From an uncultured Collinsella sp. (GTDB lineage: Bacteria > Actinomycetota > Coriobacteriia > Coriobacteriales > Coriobacteriaceae), in the NCBI GenBank assembly GCA_958453935.1, contig CAUDZT010000001.1, forward strand, positions 13,284 to 77,283: a DNA stretch of 64,000 nucleotides, in the 5' to 3' direction. Below the pieces are notes generated by a model. The model made no database searches, was not told where the DNA came from, and saw nothing but the letters and a program-made list of their open reading frames with translations. This document shows positions 23,615 through 32,815 of this stretch, one piece after another. Every line of letters starts with the position of its first letter. The first letter of the stretch is position 1. The position numbers and the translations under genes are program-made.

Positions 23615-24641
23615 CGATCTTGCCGACCGTGTTCTTTATGCCGCTGCTGGTGAGCCGCTTCGCCGAAAGGGTCACGCGAAGCCTCTGTATGTTGCCGTGA
23701 TCGGATGCCTTGCCGGAGTGCTGGCGACCGGAGGGGTCGCCTACGCCGTCGTCAATTCCAGTTATTTTGCCTCTGCCTGGGGAAACCATGGCAACGGAGA
23801 GTCCATTACCTGGACTCAAGGTGGCTCGTCGGGGACTAAATATACCTACACCAGAGAGTTTGGTGATGGTATCGCGCCCCAAAGCTTGGAGGGTTCAGTA
23901 CAGAAGGTCAATCTGTCCGTCGAGGGCAACGGCTATACACTCGACATTCATGATATGGCTATCGACCAAAACGGCTGCGGTGCTGTGACGTTTACGCTGT
24001 CCAATCCAAATGGTGTTAACTACTACAAGCCGGCAGCAGAGACAGGCGAACTTGTTCTCTATGGTGAAGAAGAACAAGGCATCGGTACACCCAGCATGAA
24101 CTTCGGCGAGGAATGGGCTGATACACGCTGCACCATTGATAAGGACACATCAAGCGATACTGTCATTAATGGCACGATGTACTTTGCTTCTATGGATCGC
24201 GAGCGAGGTTTTCAACATGCGGTCACCTGGAATATCTCGTGGACCGAGGGCGAAGGAGAGGATGCGAAGCCGTTCGAGGCATCGACACCCGAGTTTAGCG
24301 TTGGAGCGTACGTCGATACTAAGGAACTCCGCTCCGATGACACGCCTCTCGAGATCAGCCCGTTTTCCATCCAGACGCACATCGATGATCTGGGCATTGA
24401 CGCAGTCACGAAGAAGTTGACGGTTACCTACAAGGATGGATCGGAGCAGATTATCGAAGATGACAACGCAGGGGCGTTCAACTTATATTTTTCTTATACG
24501 CGCAATAGCGGAGAGAACATCTGGGTGCCAACGAAGTTGATTGATGTCGACCAAGTGGTCTCAGTAACGCTTGAGGGCACACGCTGCACTTCAACAGGGG
24601 GCGCCGAAACGTCGGAACCCTTTACCATCGTCTATTCGTAA
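23565..24641 (+). CDS. Membrane-anchored anti-sigma-like protein with extracytoplasmic domain (358 aa)
   Basis: A GTG start with GAGGAGGG upstream, inside the end of the sigma gene. Residues 1-40 are cytoplasmic, with FESVQADSDLADRVL as the probable sigma-binding segment. A single membrane helix spans about 41-62. About 295 outside residues are rich in beta strands and acidic patches, resembling DUF4179-type anti-sigma proteins of Gram-positive bacteria. It presumably holds the sigma factor inactive until an envelope signal is received. No ZAS-type HxxxCxxC motif is present. Function is inferred mainly from gene overlap and topology. Confidence 0.75.
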   Translation: MKSNQIKQAFESVQADSDLADRVLYAAAGEPLRRKGHAKPLYVAVIGCLAGVLATGGVAYAVVNSSYFASAWGNHGNGESITWTQGGSSGTKYTYTREFGDGIAPQSLEGSVQKVNLSVEGNGYTLDIHDMAIDQNGCGAVTFTLSNPNGVNYYKPAAETGELVLYGEEEQGIGTPSMNFGEEWADTRCTIDKDTSSDTVINGTMYFASMDRERGFQHAVTWNISWTEGEGEDAKPFEASTPEFSVGAYVDTKELRSDDTPLEISPFSIQTHIDDLGIDAVTKKLTVTYKDGSEQIIEDDNAGAFNLYFSYTRNSGENIWVPTKLIDVDQVVSVTLEGTRCTSTGGAETSEPFTIVYS

Positions 24642-24647
24642 GATTTG

Positions 24648-24680
24648 GGGCCGCTTCCTATTAGGGGAGGCGGCCCATTT
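24648..24680 (+). terminator. Terminator of the sigma/anti-sigma operon
   Basis: GGGCCGCTTCC pairs with GGAGGCGGCCC (one mismatch), followed by ATTTTG. Confidence 0.75.
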
Positions 24681-24783
24681 TGCATGAAATGGACGGTTAG
24701 ACCGAGCGATATACTTCCGAAGACGCCGCCGATTTCCATGCGACAGATGAGAGCAGATCAACGCCGGAGTGCGACGTTTCCCC

Positions 24784-24823
24784 AGATAAAACCGACCATA
24801 ATAAACCTGTCCCTATTTGGAAG
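24784..24823. repeat. Dispersed palindromic repeat, family 4, degenerate copy 2
   Basis: AGATAAAACCGACCATAATA followed by AACCTGTCCCTATTTGG matches the copy at 60475-60519 with several substitutions. Its hairpin is largely lost. Confidence 0.6.
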
Positions 24824-24848
24824 GGAACGTTGCCCCAACGAGCACGTC

Positions 24849-24987
24849 GGATTCCCGGGCCGGGCGGCACAGGGGTTAAGTTTGTCGCGAGTTCCGCACG
24901 AGCCGGAGGCCACTTAATGTGGCCTCCGTGCGAGCCAGGACTGTAGAGCAGCAAACTTAACCCCTGTGCCGCACGGCCCGGGAATCC
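24849..24987. repeat. Long cruciform element with conserved core, copy B (upstream of rpsL)
   Basis: 36-nt arms at 24849-24884 and 24952-24987 pair with one mismatch. The core 24885-24951 includes TCGCGAGTTCCGCACGAG, a 10-bp hairpin with loop TTAAT, and CCAGGACTGTAGAGCAG. The arms are unrelated in sequence to those of copies A and C. Confidence 0.88.
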
Positions 24988-25071
24988 GCCCCCGCGCACA
25001 GGAGGGGATTCCTTTTGTGTAGGCTTTGCGGAAATGTGCCAATTTTGGGATACGCCCGGCGGCGTGGTCTG

Positions 25072-25100
25072 TTGACGGCACAGCTAACGCCACGTATCCT
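25072..25100 (+). promoter_or_regulatory. Promoter of rpsL-rpsG-fusA-rpsJ
   Basis: TTGACG (25072-25077), an exact 17-nt spacer and TATCCT (25095-25100), 94 nt before rpsL. A small hairpin (GATACGCC/GGCGTGGTC, 25049-25069) lies just upstream. Confidence 0.7.
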
Positions 25101-25193
25101 ATCGAACTGCGTGTTTCGTAGGGGGATGCTGACCCCTCGATTCAAGCCGTTGCACTTTACAGAAAGCTGGAATCATTCGAGAAGGAGTACGCT

Positions 25194-25571
25194 TTGCCTA
25201 CTATTAACCAGCTGGTTCGCCAGGGCCGTCGTTCCGTGCCCAAGAAGTCCAAGAACGCTGCTCTGCAGCACAACTCCCAGAAGCGCGGCGTGTGCACCCG
25301 CGTCTTCACCACGAGCCCCAAGAAGCCGAACTCGGCTCTTCGTAAGGTTGCCCGTGTTCGCCTTGTCAACGGCATCGAAGTTACCGCTTACATCCCGGGT
25401 GAGGGCCACAACCTGCAGGAGCACTCCATCGTGCTCGTCCGCGGCGGTCGTGTCCGTGACCTCCCTGGTGTCCGTTATCACGTCATCCGTGGCGCCTACG
25501 ACGCTGCTCCGGTCCAGAACCGTATGCAGGCCCGTTCCAAGTACGGTGCTAAGCGCCCCAAGGCTAAATAA
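25194..25571 (+). CDS. rpsL: 30S ribosomal protein S12
   Basis: A 125-residue S12, a decoding-centre protein. It has the conserved [15 protein letters not shown] and the GVRYHVIRG segment; the streptomycin-relevant lysines are present. Translation starts at a rare TTG, supported by GAAGGAG 6 nt upstream and by the conserved [13 protein letters not shown]-terminus. First gene of a streptomycin-type operon. Confidence 0.97.
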   Translation: MPTINQLVRQGRRSVPKKSKNAALQHNSQKRGVCTRVFTTSPKKPNSALRKVARVRLVNGIEVTAYIPGEGHNLQEHSIVLVRGGRVRDLPGVRYHVIRGAYDAAPVQNRMQARSKYGAKRPKAK

Positions 25572-25645
25572 GCCAGATAACGTTTTGATACTTTCGCCGT
25601 GTGCCGTCTTGAGCGCCGCACGGTAGACACTTAAGGAGATTTCAC

Positions 25646-26119
25646 ATGCCGCGTCGTGCAGCAGCTAATCGTCGTGAGGTTCAGCCTGACGCCGTTTACA
25701 ACAACCGCCTGGTGACTCAGCTCATCAACAAGGTCCTTCTTGACGGCAAGAAGGCCACCGCTGAGCGCATCGTTTACACCGCTTTCGAGATCGTTGCCGA
25801 GAAGTCCGAGGGCGGCGACGCTCTCGCTACCTTCAAGAAGGCTATGGACAACGTCAAGCCCACGCTCGAGGTTAAGCCCAAGCGTGTCGGTGGCGCTACC
25901 TATCAGGTCCCGATGGAGGTCAACTCCCGTCGTTCCACCGCTCTGGGCATCCGCTGGATCGTCAACTTCTCCCGCGCTCGCAAGGAGAAGACCATGGCCG
26001 AGCGTCTCGCCAACGAGATCCTCGACGCCTCCAACGGCCTGGGCGCTTCCGTCAAGAAGCGTGAGGACGTCTTCAAGATGGCCGAGGCCAACCGCGCGTT
26101 CTCTCACTATCGTTGGTAA
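25646..26119 (+). CDS. rpsG: 30S ribosomal protein S7
   Basis: A 157-residue S7 ([15 protein letters not shown] at the start), which nucleates assembly of the 3' major domain of 16S rRNA. AAGGAG lies 8 nt before the ATG. It sits 74 nt after rpsL and 19 nt before fusA in one operon. Confidence 0.97.
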   Translation: MPRRAAANRREVQPDAVYNNRLVTQLINKVLLDGKKATAERIVYTAFEIVAEKSEGGDALATFKKAMDNVKPTLEVKPKRVGGATYQVPMEVNSRRSTALGIRWIVNFSRARKEKTMAERLANEILDASNGLGASVKKREDVFKMAEANRAFSHYRW

Positions 26120-26138
26120 GTTAAGGTAAGGAACTAAC

Positions 26139-28238
26139 ATGGCTAAGCCTAAGTACAAGCTTTCCGATACCCGTAACATCGGCATCATGGCCCACATCGA
26201 TGCCGGTAAGACCACCACGACCGAGCGTATTCTTTACTACACCGGTAAGACCCACAAGATCGGTGAGGTCCATGAGGGCGCTGCCACCATGGACTGGATG
26301 GTTCAGGAGCAGGAGCGCGGCGTAACCATTACCTCCGCTGCTACCACGTGCTTCTGGAACAAGGACGGTAAGGACTACCGCATCCAGATCATCGACACCC
26401 CGGGCCACGTTGACTTCACCGCCGAGGTCGAGCGCTGCCTGCGCGTCCTCGATGGCGCTGTCGCCGTCTTCGACGCCGTTGCCGGCGTTCAGCCCCAGTC
26501 TGAGACCGTTTGGCGTCAGGCTTCTACCTTCAACGTCCCCCGCATCGCCTTCATCAACAAGTATGACCGCGTGGGCGCTGACTTCTTCAACGCTATCGAG
26601 ACCATGAAGGATCGTCTCGACGCCAACGCCGTGGCCGCTCAGGTCCCGATGGGCGCCGAGGACAACTTCTGGGGCGTCATCGACCTGGTCACCATGACTG
26701 CATGGGACTTCAAGGCCGACGAGAAGGGCATGACCTACCCCGAGCCGATGGACGAGATCCCGGCTGAGTTTGCCGACATCGCTGCCACCAAGCGCGAGGA
26801 GCTCCTCGACGCTGCTGCCAGCTTTGACGACGAGCTCATGGAGAAGATCCTCATGGAGGAGGACTTCACCGTCGAGGAGCTCAAGGCTGCTCTGCGCAAG
26901 GGCGTTCTGGCCAACGAGCTCAACCTCGTCTTCGTGGGTTCCGCCTACAAGAACAAGGGCGTTCAGGAGCTGCTCGACGCTGTCGTCGACTACCTGCCCA
27001 GCCCGCTTGACGTCGAGGCCGTCACCGGTACCGATCCGGACACCGGCGAGGAGATTCAGCGTCATCCTTCCTTCGACGAGCCCTTCTCCGGCCTGGTCTT
27101 CAAGATCATGACCGACCCGTTCGTCGGTAAGCTCACCTACGTCCGCGTTTACTCCGGCCGCGCCGAGTCCGGCTCCTACGTTGTCAACGCTTCCAACGGT
27201 CAGCGCGAGCGCCTCGGCCGCATCCTCGAGATGAACGCCGCCGAGCGTATCGACCGTGACGACGCTGCCGCCGGCGACATCGTCGCTTGCGTCGGCTTCA
27301 AGAACTCCACCACCGGTGACACCCTGTGCGCCGAGGGCAAGGAGATCGTCCTCGAGAAGATCGAGTTCGCTAAGCCCGTTATTGACGTTGCCATCGAGCC
27401 CAAGACCAAGGCCGAGCAGGACAAGATGTCCCTGGCTCTGACCAAGCTCGCCGAGGAGGACCCGACCTTCCAGGTGTCCACCAACCACGAGACCGGCCAG
27501 ACCATCATCGCCGGCATGGGCGAGCTGCACCTCGAGATCATCGTCGACCGTCTGCTCCGCGAGTTCAAGGTTGACGCTAACGTCGGTAAGCCCCAGGTTG
27601 CCTACCGCGAGACCGCTGGTCACGACGTCGAGAAGGCTGAGGGCAAGTTCGTCCGTCAGTCCGGCGGTCGCGGTCAGTACGGCCACGCCGTCATCAAGCT
27701 CGAGAAGATGGAGGAGGGCTTCGGCTACGAGTTCGTCAACGCTATCGTCGGCGGCGTCGTGCCCAAGGAGTACATCCCGTCCATCGACAAGGGCATCCAG
27801 GAGGCCCTGAACACCGGTGTTATCGCCGGCTTCCCGGTCCTCGACGTTAAGGTCACCCTGTTCGACGGTTCTTACCACGAGGTCGACTCCTCCGAGGCCG
27901 CCTTCAAGATCGCCGGTTCCATGGCTATCAAGGACGCCCTCAAGAAGTCCGATCCGCAGCTGCTCGAGCCGATCATGGCTGTCGAGGTCGAGACCCCCGA
28001 GCAGTACATGGGCGACGTTATGGGCAACCTCTCCGGTCGCCGCGGCAAGATCGAGGGCATGGAGGATCGCAAGAACAGCAAGCTCATCCGTGCCAAGGTG
28101 CCGCTGGGCGAGATGTTCGGTTACGCTACCGACCTTCGCTCCCAGACCCAGGGCCGTGCATCCTACACGATGCAGTTCGACTCTTATGAGCCCGCGCCCA
28201 AGTCCATCGTGGACGAGGTCATGAGCAAGAACGCCTAA
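26139..28238 (+). CDS. fusA: Elongation factor G
   Basis: A 699-residue translocase GTPase. G1 is [16 protein letters not shown]3 is DTPGHVDF and G4 is NKYD, where methionine is more usual at the third position of the NKxD motif. Domains II-V follow, with a standard C-terminus. It drives tRNA/mRNA translocation. It is followed directly by rpsJ, without the tuf gene that sits between fusA and rpsJ in many bacteria. Confidence 0.98.
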   Translation: MAKPKYKLSDTRNIGIMAHIDAGKTTTTERILYYTGKTHKIGEVHEGAATMDWMVQEQERGVTITSAATTCFWNKDGKDYRIQIIDTPGHVDFTAEVERCLRVLDGAVAVFDAVAGVQPQSETVWRQASTFNVPRIAFINKYDRVGADFFNAIETMKDRLDANAVAAQVPMGAEDNFWGVIDLVTMTAWDFKADEKGMTYPEPMDEIPAEFADIAATKREELLDAAASFDDELMEKILMEEDFTVEELKAALRKGVLANELNLVFVGSAYKNKGVQELLDAVVDYLPSPLDVEAVTGTDPDTGEEIQRHPSFDEPFSGLVFKIMTDPFVGKLTYVRVYSGRAESGSYVVNASNGQRERLGRILEMNAAERIDRDDAAAGDIVACVGFKNSTTGDTLCAEGKEIVLEKIEFAKPVIDVAIEPKTKAEQDKMSLALTKLAEEDPTFQVSTNHETGQTIIAGMGELHLEIIVDRLLREFKVDANVGKPQVAYRETAGHDVEKAEGKFVRQSGGRGQYGHAVIKLEKMEEGFGYEFVNAIVGGVVPKEYIPSIDKGIQEALNTGVIAGFPVLDVKVTLFDGSYHEVDSSEAAFKIAGSMAIKDALKKSDPQLLEPIMAVEVETPEQYMGDVMGNLSGRRGKIEGMEDRKNSKLIRAKVPLGEMFGYATDLRSQTQGRASYTMQFDSYEPAPKSIVDEVMSKNA

Positions 28239-28299
28239 GTTCGAGCTCCCTGTTACGTAATCCTGCGAGAACATCTCTCGCACTCTTTGGAGGTTTAAG

Positions 28300-28608
28300 T
28301 TGGCTACCCAGAAGATCCGCATTCGCCTCAAGGGCTATGATCACGAGGTCGTCGATCAGTCCGCGAAGCTCATCGTCGAGACCGCTCAGAAGACCGGCGC
28401 TCGCGTTTCCGGTCCTGTCCCCCTGCCCACCGAGCGCAACCTGTACACGGTTATCCGCTCGCCGCACGTGAACAAGGACTCCCGTGAGCAGTTCGAGATG
28501 CGCACCCACAAGCGCCTCATCGACATCCTCGACCCCACCTCGGGCACCGTTGATTCGCTTATGCGTCTCGACCTCCCCGCTGGCGTCGACATCGACATCA
28601 AGCTCTAA
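28300..28608 (+). CDS. rpsJ: 30S ribosomal protein S10
   Basis: A 102-residue S10 ([18 protein letters not shown] near the start), also the NusE antitermination factor. It starts at TTG with TGGAGG 8 nt upstream. Normally it heads the S10 operon before rplC; here it ends the rpsL operon and is 14 kb from rplC, with a terminator just after it. Confidence 0.96.
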   Translation: MATQKIRIRLKGYDHEVVDQSAKLIVETAQKTGARVSGPVPLPTERNLYTVIRSPHVNKDSREQFEMRTHKRLIDILDPTSGTVDSLMRLDLPAGVDIDIKL

Positions 28609-28627
28609 GCGATATCGCTCATAGCTT

Positions 28628-28666
28628 AAAGGGCCCCGCTGCCGTTACGGTAGCGGGGCCCTTTTG
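28628..28666 (+). terminator. Terminator of the rpsL-rpsJ operon
   Basis: AAAGGGCCCCGCT pairs with AGCGGGGCCCTTT, with an inner extension GCCG/CGGT and a trailing T tract. Confidence 0.88.
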
Positions 28667-28724
28667 TTTTGCATGATGGGTTTGGATCGCCGGGTAAGGC
28701 TGCCGAGCGGCTGGCTGTGGCGAC

Positions 28725-29501
28725 CTACTCACTCAAGGGGCGCAATGACGCTTCCTCAAAATGGAAGAATCGCAAGCCGTCTTCTGTTTCGATGCACGCA
28801 CGACCAAAGCCATCGACCGTTTTAAAGATTCCTCGCGCCAGCTCGTCACCGGCAGGGGAGCGGGCGGTAACGTGCTTTCCAATCCAATTGAGGTGAGCGA
28901 CATATTCGCCGTGGACGGGCGCGAGCGGTCCGGTGTTTTCTTCCATGGCGTTGAGGCGTTCTGCCCAGGCATCTACAGCGTCTATAACTGCGTGATAAAC
29001 CTCATCGAGGAGTATGTCGACAGCAGGAACGTTCTCGTTAAGGTCCGAGAGACCGATTGCCGGCAGGCCGCCATCGGGCACCTCTTGGGGCGCATAGTTC
29101 ACATTGACACCAATGCCACAGACGGCGAAAGGTTTGCCTTCGTTATCGCGTGCGGCCTCGACCAGAATGCCGCCGAGTTTGCGTCCACGCGCGACCAGGT
29201 CGTTGGGCCATTTGAGGCCAATCTCGTTTGCAAGACCCTGTTTTTCGAGCGCCTCGAGCACCGCTAGGCCGCTGACGGCAGCAAGACCAGAGTACTTCGC
29301 AGGATTAACGCATGGACGCAGGACAATCGAAAGCAATAGGTTGCCGGCGGTTGAATCCCACTTGTGGCCGCGCCGGCCGCGTCCTGCTGTCTGAGCCCGG
29401 GCGGCAAGTCCTGTGCCGTGCGGCGCTCCCTGTTTTCCTGCTTCGAGCAGGTCATCGTTGGTCGATCCGGTTACGTCGACTATCGTTAATTTGGCATCCA
29501 T
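28725..29501 (-). CDS. birA: Biotin-[acetyl-CoA-carboxylase] ligase, class I
   Basis: A 258-residue biotin protein ligase. STNDDLLEAGKQG and QTAGRGRRGHKWDS form the biotinyl-AMP site, KWPNDLVARGRKLGGILVE is the catalytic segment, and a C-terminal SH3-like domain follows. It attaches biotin to the BCCP lysine (AccB, encoded in the facing operon). The ATG at 29501 has AAGGAGG 9 nt upstream; a longer in-frame start has none. There is no N-terminal winged helix, so it is not a BirA-type repressor. It is divergent from fabH, which links biotinylation to fatty-acid synthesis. Confidence 0.92.
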   Translation of the reverse strand: MDAKLTIVDVTGSTNDDLLEAGKQGAPHGTGLAARAQTAGRGRRGHKWDSTAGNLLLSIVLRPCVNPAKYSGLAAVSGLAVLEALEKQGLANEIGLKWPNDLVARGRKLGGILVEAARDNEGKPFAVCGIGVNVNYAPQEVPDGGLPAIGLSDLNENVPAVDILLDEVYHAVIDAVDAWAERLNAMEENTGPLAPVHGEYVAHLNWIGKHVTARSPAGDELARGIFKTVDGFGRACIETEDGLRFFHFEEASLRPLSE

Positions 29502-29594
29502 AACGGCTGCTACCTCCTTAATGAATAAGTGAATAACGCAATGGTGTCGAGAGAGACACAATGTGAAGCCTTTGTCGCATTTGGACAATTTAAT

Positions 29595-29656
29595 GTTAAC
29601 ACGTTAACAACGACTGAAATGCGCTATCCTCTCTTGGTCGATGTAAACACGTCAAC
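29595..29656 (+). promoter_or_regulatory. fab operon promoter with two palindromic operators
   Basis: Operator 1 (29595-29608) is GTTAACACGTTAAC. Operator 2 (29643-29656) is GTAAACACGTCAAC. Both are followed by AAC, and their starts are 48 bp apart. A TATCCT -10 (29625-29630) lies between them and the -35 region overlaps operator 1. The ribosome-binding site AAAGGAGG follows operator 2. The arrangement fits repression by a dimeric regulator encoded elsewhere. Confidence 0.65.
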
Positions 29657-29675
29657 AACGCAAAGGAGGTTAGTG

Positions 29676-30635
29676 ATGGGTTTCACGATTCTTGGAACAG
29701 GCTCGGCGCTTCCCAAGCGCAGTGTTTCCAATGACGAGCTGTCCGAGTTCCTCGATACCTCGGATGAGTGGATTTTTACCCGCACAGGCATCAAGAGCCG
29801 TCATGTGTGCACCACCGAGTCGCTCGACGACCTTGCCGTGGCAGCGAGCGAGCAAGCGCTCCAGACGTCCGGAATCGATGCGAGCCAGCTGGATCTTATC
29901 GTCTGTTCGACGACGACGGGCGATCATCTCGTTCCTGCCGAAGCGTGCGCCATTGCTGAGCGCCTGGGTGCCACATGTCCTGCTTTCGACGTTTCGGCGG
30001 CCTGTGCCGGCTTCGTATTTGCGCTCGATGTCGCCGAGGGCTATATCACCCGCGGTCGTGCCGAGCGTGTGTTGGTCATTGCTGCCGAGCAGATGACGCG
30101 CGCGCTCGACTGGACCGACCGCGCCACCTGCGTGCTCTTTGGCGATGGGGCAGGCGCCGCGGTGATTGAGGCCGGGGGAGACAGCCCCCTTGCCGTTGAG
30201 CTTTCGACGGCGCCCGACGTCGAGACGTTGCGCGTTCCCGGACTGGTCGGCACCTCGCCGTTTAAGGCCTCCGTAGATAGCGAGAGCGTGCTGTCCATGA
30301 ATGGCCGCCGTGTGTTCAAGTTCGGCGTCAACGCCATCTGTGACACGGTTCATAAGCTTGCGAGCGATGCGGGCATTTCGGTCGAAGACATCGACCATTT
30401 TGTATTCCATCAGGCTAACGAACGAATCCTGAGCCAGGCAGTCAAGCGCCTCGGCGTGCCAGGCGAGCGCGTGGTTCGAACGCTGCGCGAGACCGGCAAT
30501 ATTTCGAGCGCCTGCATTCCCTTTGCGCTTGATCGGCTGGCGCGCACCAACGCACTGAATGCTGGCGACACCATCGCCCTCGTTGGATTTGGCGCCGGCC
30601 TGGATATAGGTGGCTATCTGCTTCGTTGGAAGTAG
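29676..30635 (+). CDS. fabH: Beta-ketoacyl-ACP synthase III
   Basis: A 319-residue KAS III that condenses acetyl-CoA with malonyl-ACP to start type II fatty-acid synthesis. The catalytic triad is visible: Cys110 in SAACAGF, His245 in FHQANER and Asn275 in GNISSAC. The ATG at 29676 has AAAGGAGG 6 nt upstream; GTG at 29673 is possible. First gene of a ten-gene operon, behind paired operators, so probably the point of regulation. Confidence 0.96.
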   Translation: MGFTILGTGSALPKRSVSNDELSEFLDTSDEWIFTRTGIKSRHVCTTESLDDLAVAASEQALQTSGIDASQLDLIVCSTTTGDHLVPAEACAIAERLGATCPAFDVSAACAGFVFALDVAEGYITRGRAERVLVIAAEQMTRALDWTDRATCVLFGDGAGAAVIEAGGDSPLAVELSTAPDVETLRVPGLVGTSPFKASVDSESVLSMNGRRVFKFGVNAICDTVHKLASDAGISVEDIDHFVFHQANERILSQAVKRLGVPGERVVRTLRETGNISSACIPFALDRLARTNALNAGDTIALVGFGAGLDIGGYLLRWK

Positions 30636-30687
30636 TCGCACATAGGAAATAAAAACGCCCCTAGGGCACAAACAAAGGAGAACTACC

Positions 30688-30924
30688 ATGGCAGATCAGA
30701 AGACCTTCGAGCGCGTTTGCGATGTTATCCGCGAGACCGCCGGTCTTGACGACGTCGAGATGAAGCCCGAGTCCACGCTCGAGGAGATTGGTCTCGACAG
30801 CCTGGGCACCGTCGAGATCCTCGTCGCCGTCGAGGATGAGTTTGGCATCCAGCTCGATACCGAGGAGAACCCCAAGACGGTCGGCGAGTTCGCCGATACG
30901 GTCAAGGCGGCATTGGAGAAGTAG
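30688..30924 (+). CDS. acpP: Acyl carrier protein
   Basis: A 78-residue acidic four-helix protein with the phosphopantetheine site IGLDSLGTVE (Ser38). It carries growing acyl chains between the enzymes of this operon. AAAGGAG lies 7 nt before the ATG. The stop codon overlaps or abuts the fabK start. Confidence 0.97.
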   Translation: MADQKTFERVCDVIRETAGLDDVEMKPESTLEEIGLDSLGTVEILVAVEDEFGIQLDTEENPKTVGEFADTVKAALEK

Positions 30925-30926
30925 TG

Positions 30927-31871
30927 ATGCTCAAGTCTCCTCTCTGCGATCTACTCGGCATCGAAAAGCCCGTGTTCCAGGGCGGCATGGCCTGGATTGC
31001 CGATGCCTCGCTGGCATCTGCCGTGTCCGAGGCAGGCGGCTTAGGGATTATCGCGGCCATGAATGCCGACGCAAACTGGTTGCGCGATCAGATTCACGAG
31101 CTGCGCACCAAGACGGATAAGCCCTTTGGCGTCAACGTCATGCTCATGAGCCCGTTTGCCGACGAGGTCGCGCAGGTTGTGATTGACGAGCGAGTGCCGG
31201 TCGTCGTGACGGGCGCCGGCAATCCCGCCAAGTACATGAAGGCGTGGAACGAGGCGGGCGTCAAGGTCATCCCGGTCGTTGCCTCGGTGGCGCTGGCGCG
31301 CCTCGTGGCGCGTCGTGGAGCCACGGCGGTTGTTGCCGAGGGCACCGAATCGGGCGGCCATATTGGCGAGACCTCGACGATGGCACTGGTGCCGCAGGTC
31401 GTCGATGCGGTCGACATTCCCGTCGTGGCCGCCGGCGGTATTGCCGACGGCCGCGGCGTGGCGGCCGCCTTTATGCTCGGCGCTGCCGGAGTCCAGGTGG
31501 GAACACGCTTTCTGGTCGCAAACGAGTGCGCCGTATCCGAACAGTACAAAGAGTTGGTGCTCAAGGCAGGCGACACGTCGACGCGTGCGACCGGTCGCTC
31601 GACGGGACATCCGGTTCGCGCCCTCAAGAGCCCCTTCACCAACGCGTATGCCAAGAACGAGGCGGCTGGCGCAAGCCCCGAGGAGCTCGGTGCTATGGGA
31701 ACCGGTGCGCTGCGTAAGGCCGCCAAGGACGGCAACTACGAAGAGGGTTCGTTTTTGTGTGGACAGATTGCCGGCATGGTTAGCGAGCGCCAGAGCGCGC
31801 GTGAAATCGTTGACGATCTGGTCGATGGCGCCGTGCGCGTCCTGAAGGGTGCGTCCGCATGGGTAGCGTAG
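30927..31871 (+). CDS. fabK: Enoyl-ACP reductase II (FMN-dependent)
   Basis: A 314-residue FabK-type flavoenzyme of the nitronate monooxygenase/2-nitropropane dioxygenase fold. It has IEKPVFQGGMAWIADASLA, the AEGTESGGHIGE segment and the FMN phosphate-binding VAAGGIADGRG. It performs the last reduction of each elongation cycle and is insensitive to triclosan in characterised relatives. No fabI is present in the operon. ATG at 30927 is chosen with GGAGAAG upstream; GTG at 30924 overlaps the acpP stop. Confidence 0.94.
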   Translation: MLKSPLCDLLGIEKPVFQGGMAWIADASLASAVSEAGGLGIIAAMNADANWLRDQIHELRTKTDKPFGVNVMLMSPFADEVAQVVIDERVPVVVTGAGNPAKYMKAWNEAGVKVIPVVASVALARLVARRGATAVVAEGTESGGHIGETSTMALVPQVVDAVDIPVVAAGGIADGRGVAAAFMLGAAGVQVGTRFLVANECAVSEQYKELVLKAGDTSTRATGRSTGHPVRALKSPFTNAYAKNEAAGASPEELGAMGTGALRKAAKDGNYEEGSFLCGQIAGMVSERQSAREIVDDLVDGAVRVLKGASAWVA

Positions 31872-32785
31872 CATTTCTGTTTGCCGGCCAGGGTGCCCAA
31901 CACCCCGCGATGGGCGTCGACCTGATCGAGGCATCGCCGGCGGCCGCCGAGGTGTTCGCCATTGCCGACGAGGTGCGCCCGGGGACGAGCGAGCAGTGCC
32001 GGATCGCCTCCAAGGAGGAGCTCTCGCAGACCGAGAACACGCAGCCGTGCGTGTTCGTTCACGACCTGGCAGCGGCTATCGCCCTGCGTGAGCGCGGCGT
32101 GGTGCCTGCCGCCTGTGCGGGATTCTCGCTGGGCGAGGTCGCCGCGCTCACCTTTGCGGGGGTATTCGATACGCGAGCGGGCTTTGAGCTCGTGTGCGAG
32201 CGCGCGGCGCTGATGGCCGCGGCTGCCGAGCGCCATCCGGGCGGCATGCGCGCCGTCATCAAGCTCGATGCGGTGCAAGTCGAGGGCCTGGCAAAACAGG
32301 CCGGCGAGGACTGCTGGCCAGTCAACTACAACAGTCCGCAGCAGACGGTTGTGGCCGGAGCGCCCGAGGCGCTGCAGGAGCTCGACGTCCTAGTAAAAGA
32401 GGCTGGCGGCCGCGCTATGAAAGTCGCGGTGTCGGGTGCATTCCATAGCCCCTATATGGCCGAGGCGACTGAGGGGCTGGCGATGTATATCCAAGCCGGC
32501 CACGCGCCGTCTCCGCTGCTGATTCCGGTCATGGCAAACATGACGGCGGCGCCCTATCCGGCGGACCCGCAAGCGGCATCGGATGTCTTAGCCAACCAGG
32601 TGAGTCATGCCGTTCGCTGGGTCGACACGCTGCATACTCTGCAGGATCAGGGGATCGACACGTTTATTGAGGTCGGCCCCGGCAAAACGCTGTCGGGCCT
32701 GGTCAAGCGTACGCTGAGCGACGTTCGCGTGTATTCGTGCGAAACGGCTGAGCAGGTCGCAGCTATTGCCGACGAGCTCGCATAG
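31859..32785 (+). CDS. fabD: Malonyl-CoA:ACP transacylase
   Basis: A 308-residue transacylase with the catalytic serine in GFSLGE (Ser90) and the partner histidine in GAFHSPYM (His196). It loads malonyl groups on ACP. It overlaps the end of fabK by 13 nt, indicating translational coupling. Confidence 0.96.
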   Translation: MGSVAFLFAGQGAQHPAMGVDLIEASPAAAEVFAIADEVRPGTSEQCRIASKEELSQTENTQPCVFVHDLAAAIALRERGVVPAACAGFSLGEVAALTFAGVFDTRAGFELVCERAALMAAAAERHPGGMRAVIKLDAVQVEGLAKQAGEDCWPVNYNSPQQTVVAGAPEALQELDVLVKEAGGRAMKVAVSGAFHSPYMAEATEGLAMYIQAGHAPSPLLIPVMANMTAAPYPADPQAASDVLANQVSHAVRWVDTLHTLQDQGIDTFIEVGPGKTLSGLVKRTLSDVRVYSCETAEQVAAIADELA

Positions 32786-32815
32786 TCCACAGGGCTGCAA
32801 CCCGAAAGGAATGAC

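Noticed and set aside
26139..28238. NKYD in place of NKMD in the EF-G GTPase motif as a functional defect
   Set aside because: The motif only requires NKxD; the rest of the protein is intact and the gene is essential.
26121..28331. A 736-codon minus-strand frame antisense to fusA
   Set aside because: Same codon-bias effect; the sense strand encodes a fully conserved EF-G.
29595..29656. BirA operator in the birA-fabH gap
   Set aside because: The half-sites resemble BirA sites but are 2 nt apart instead of about 14-16, and the ligase encoded here lacks the N-terminal DNA-binding domain.
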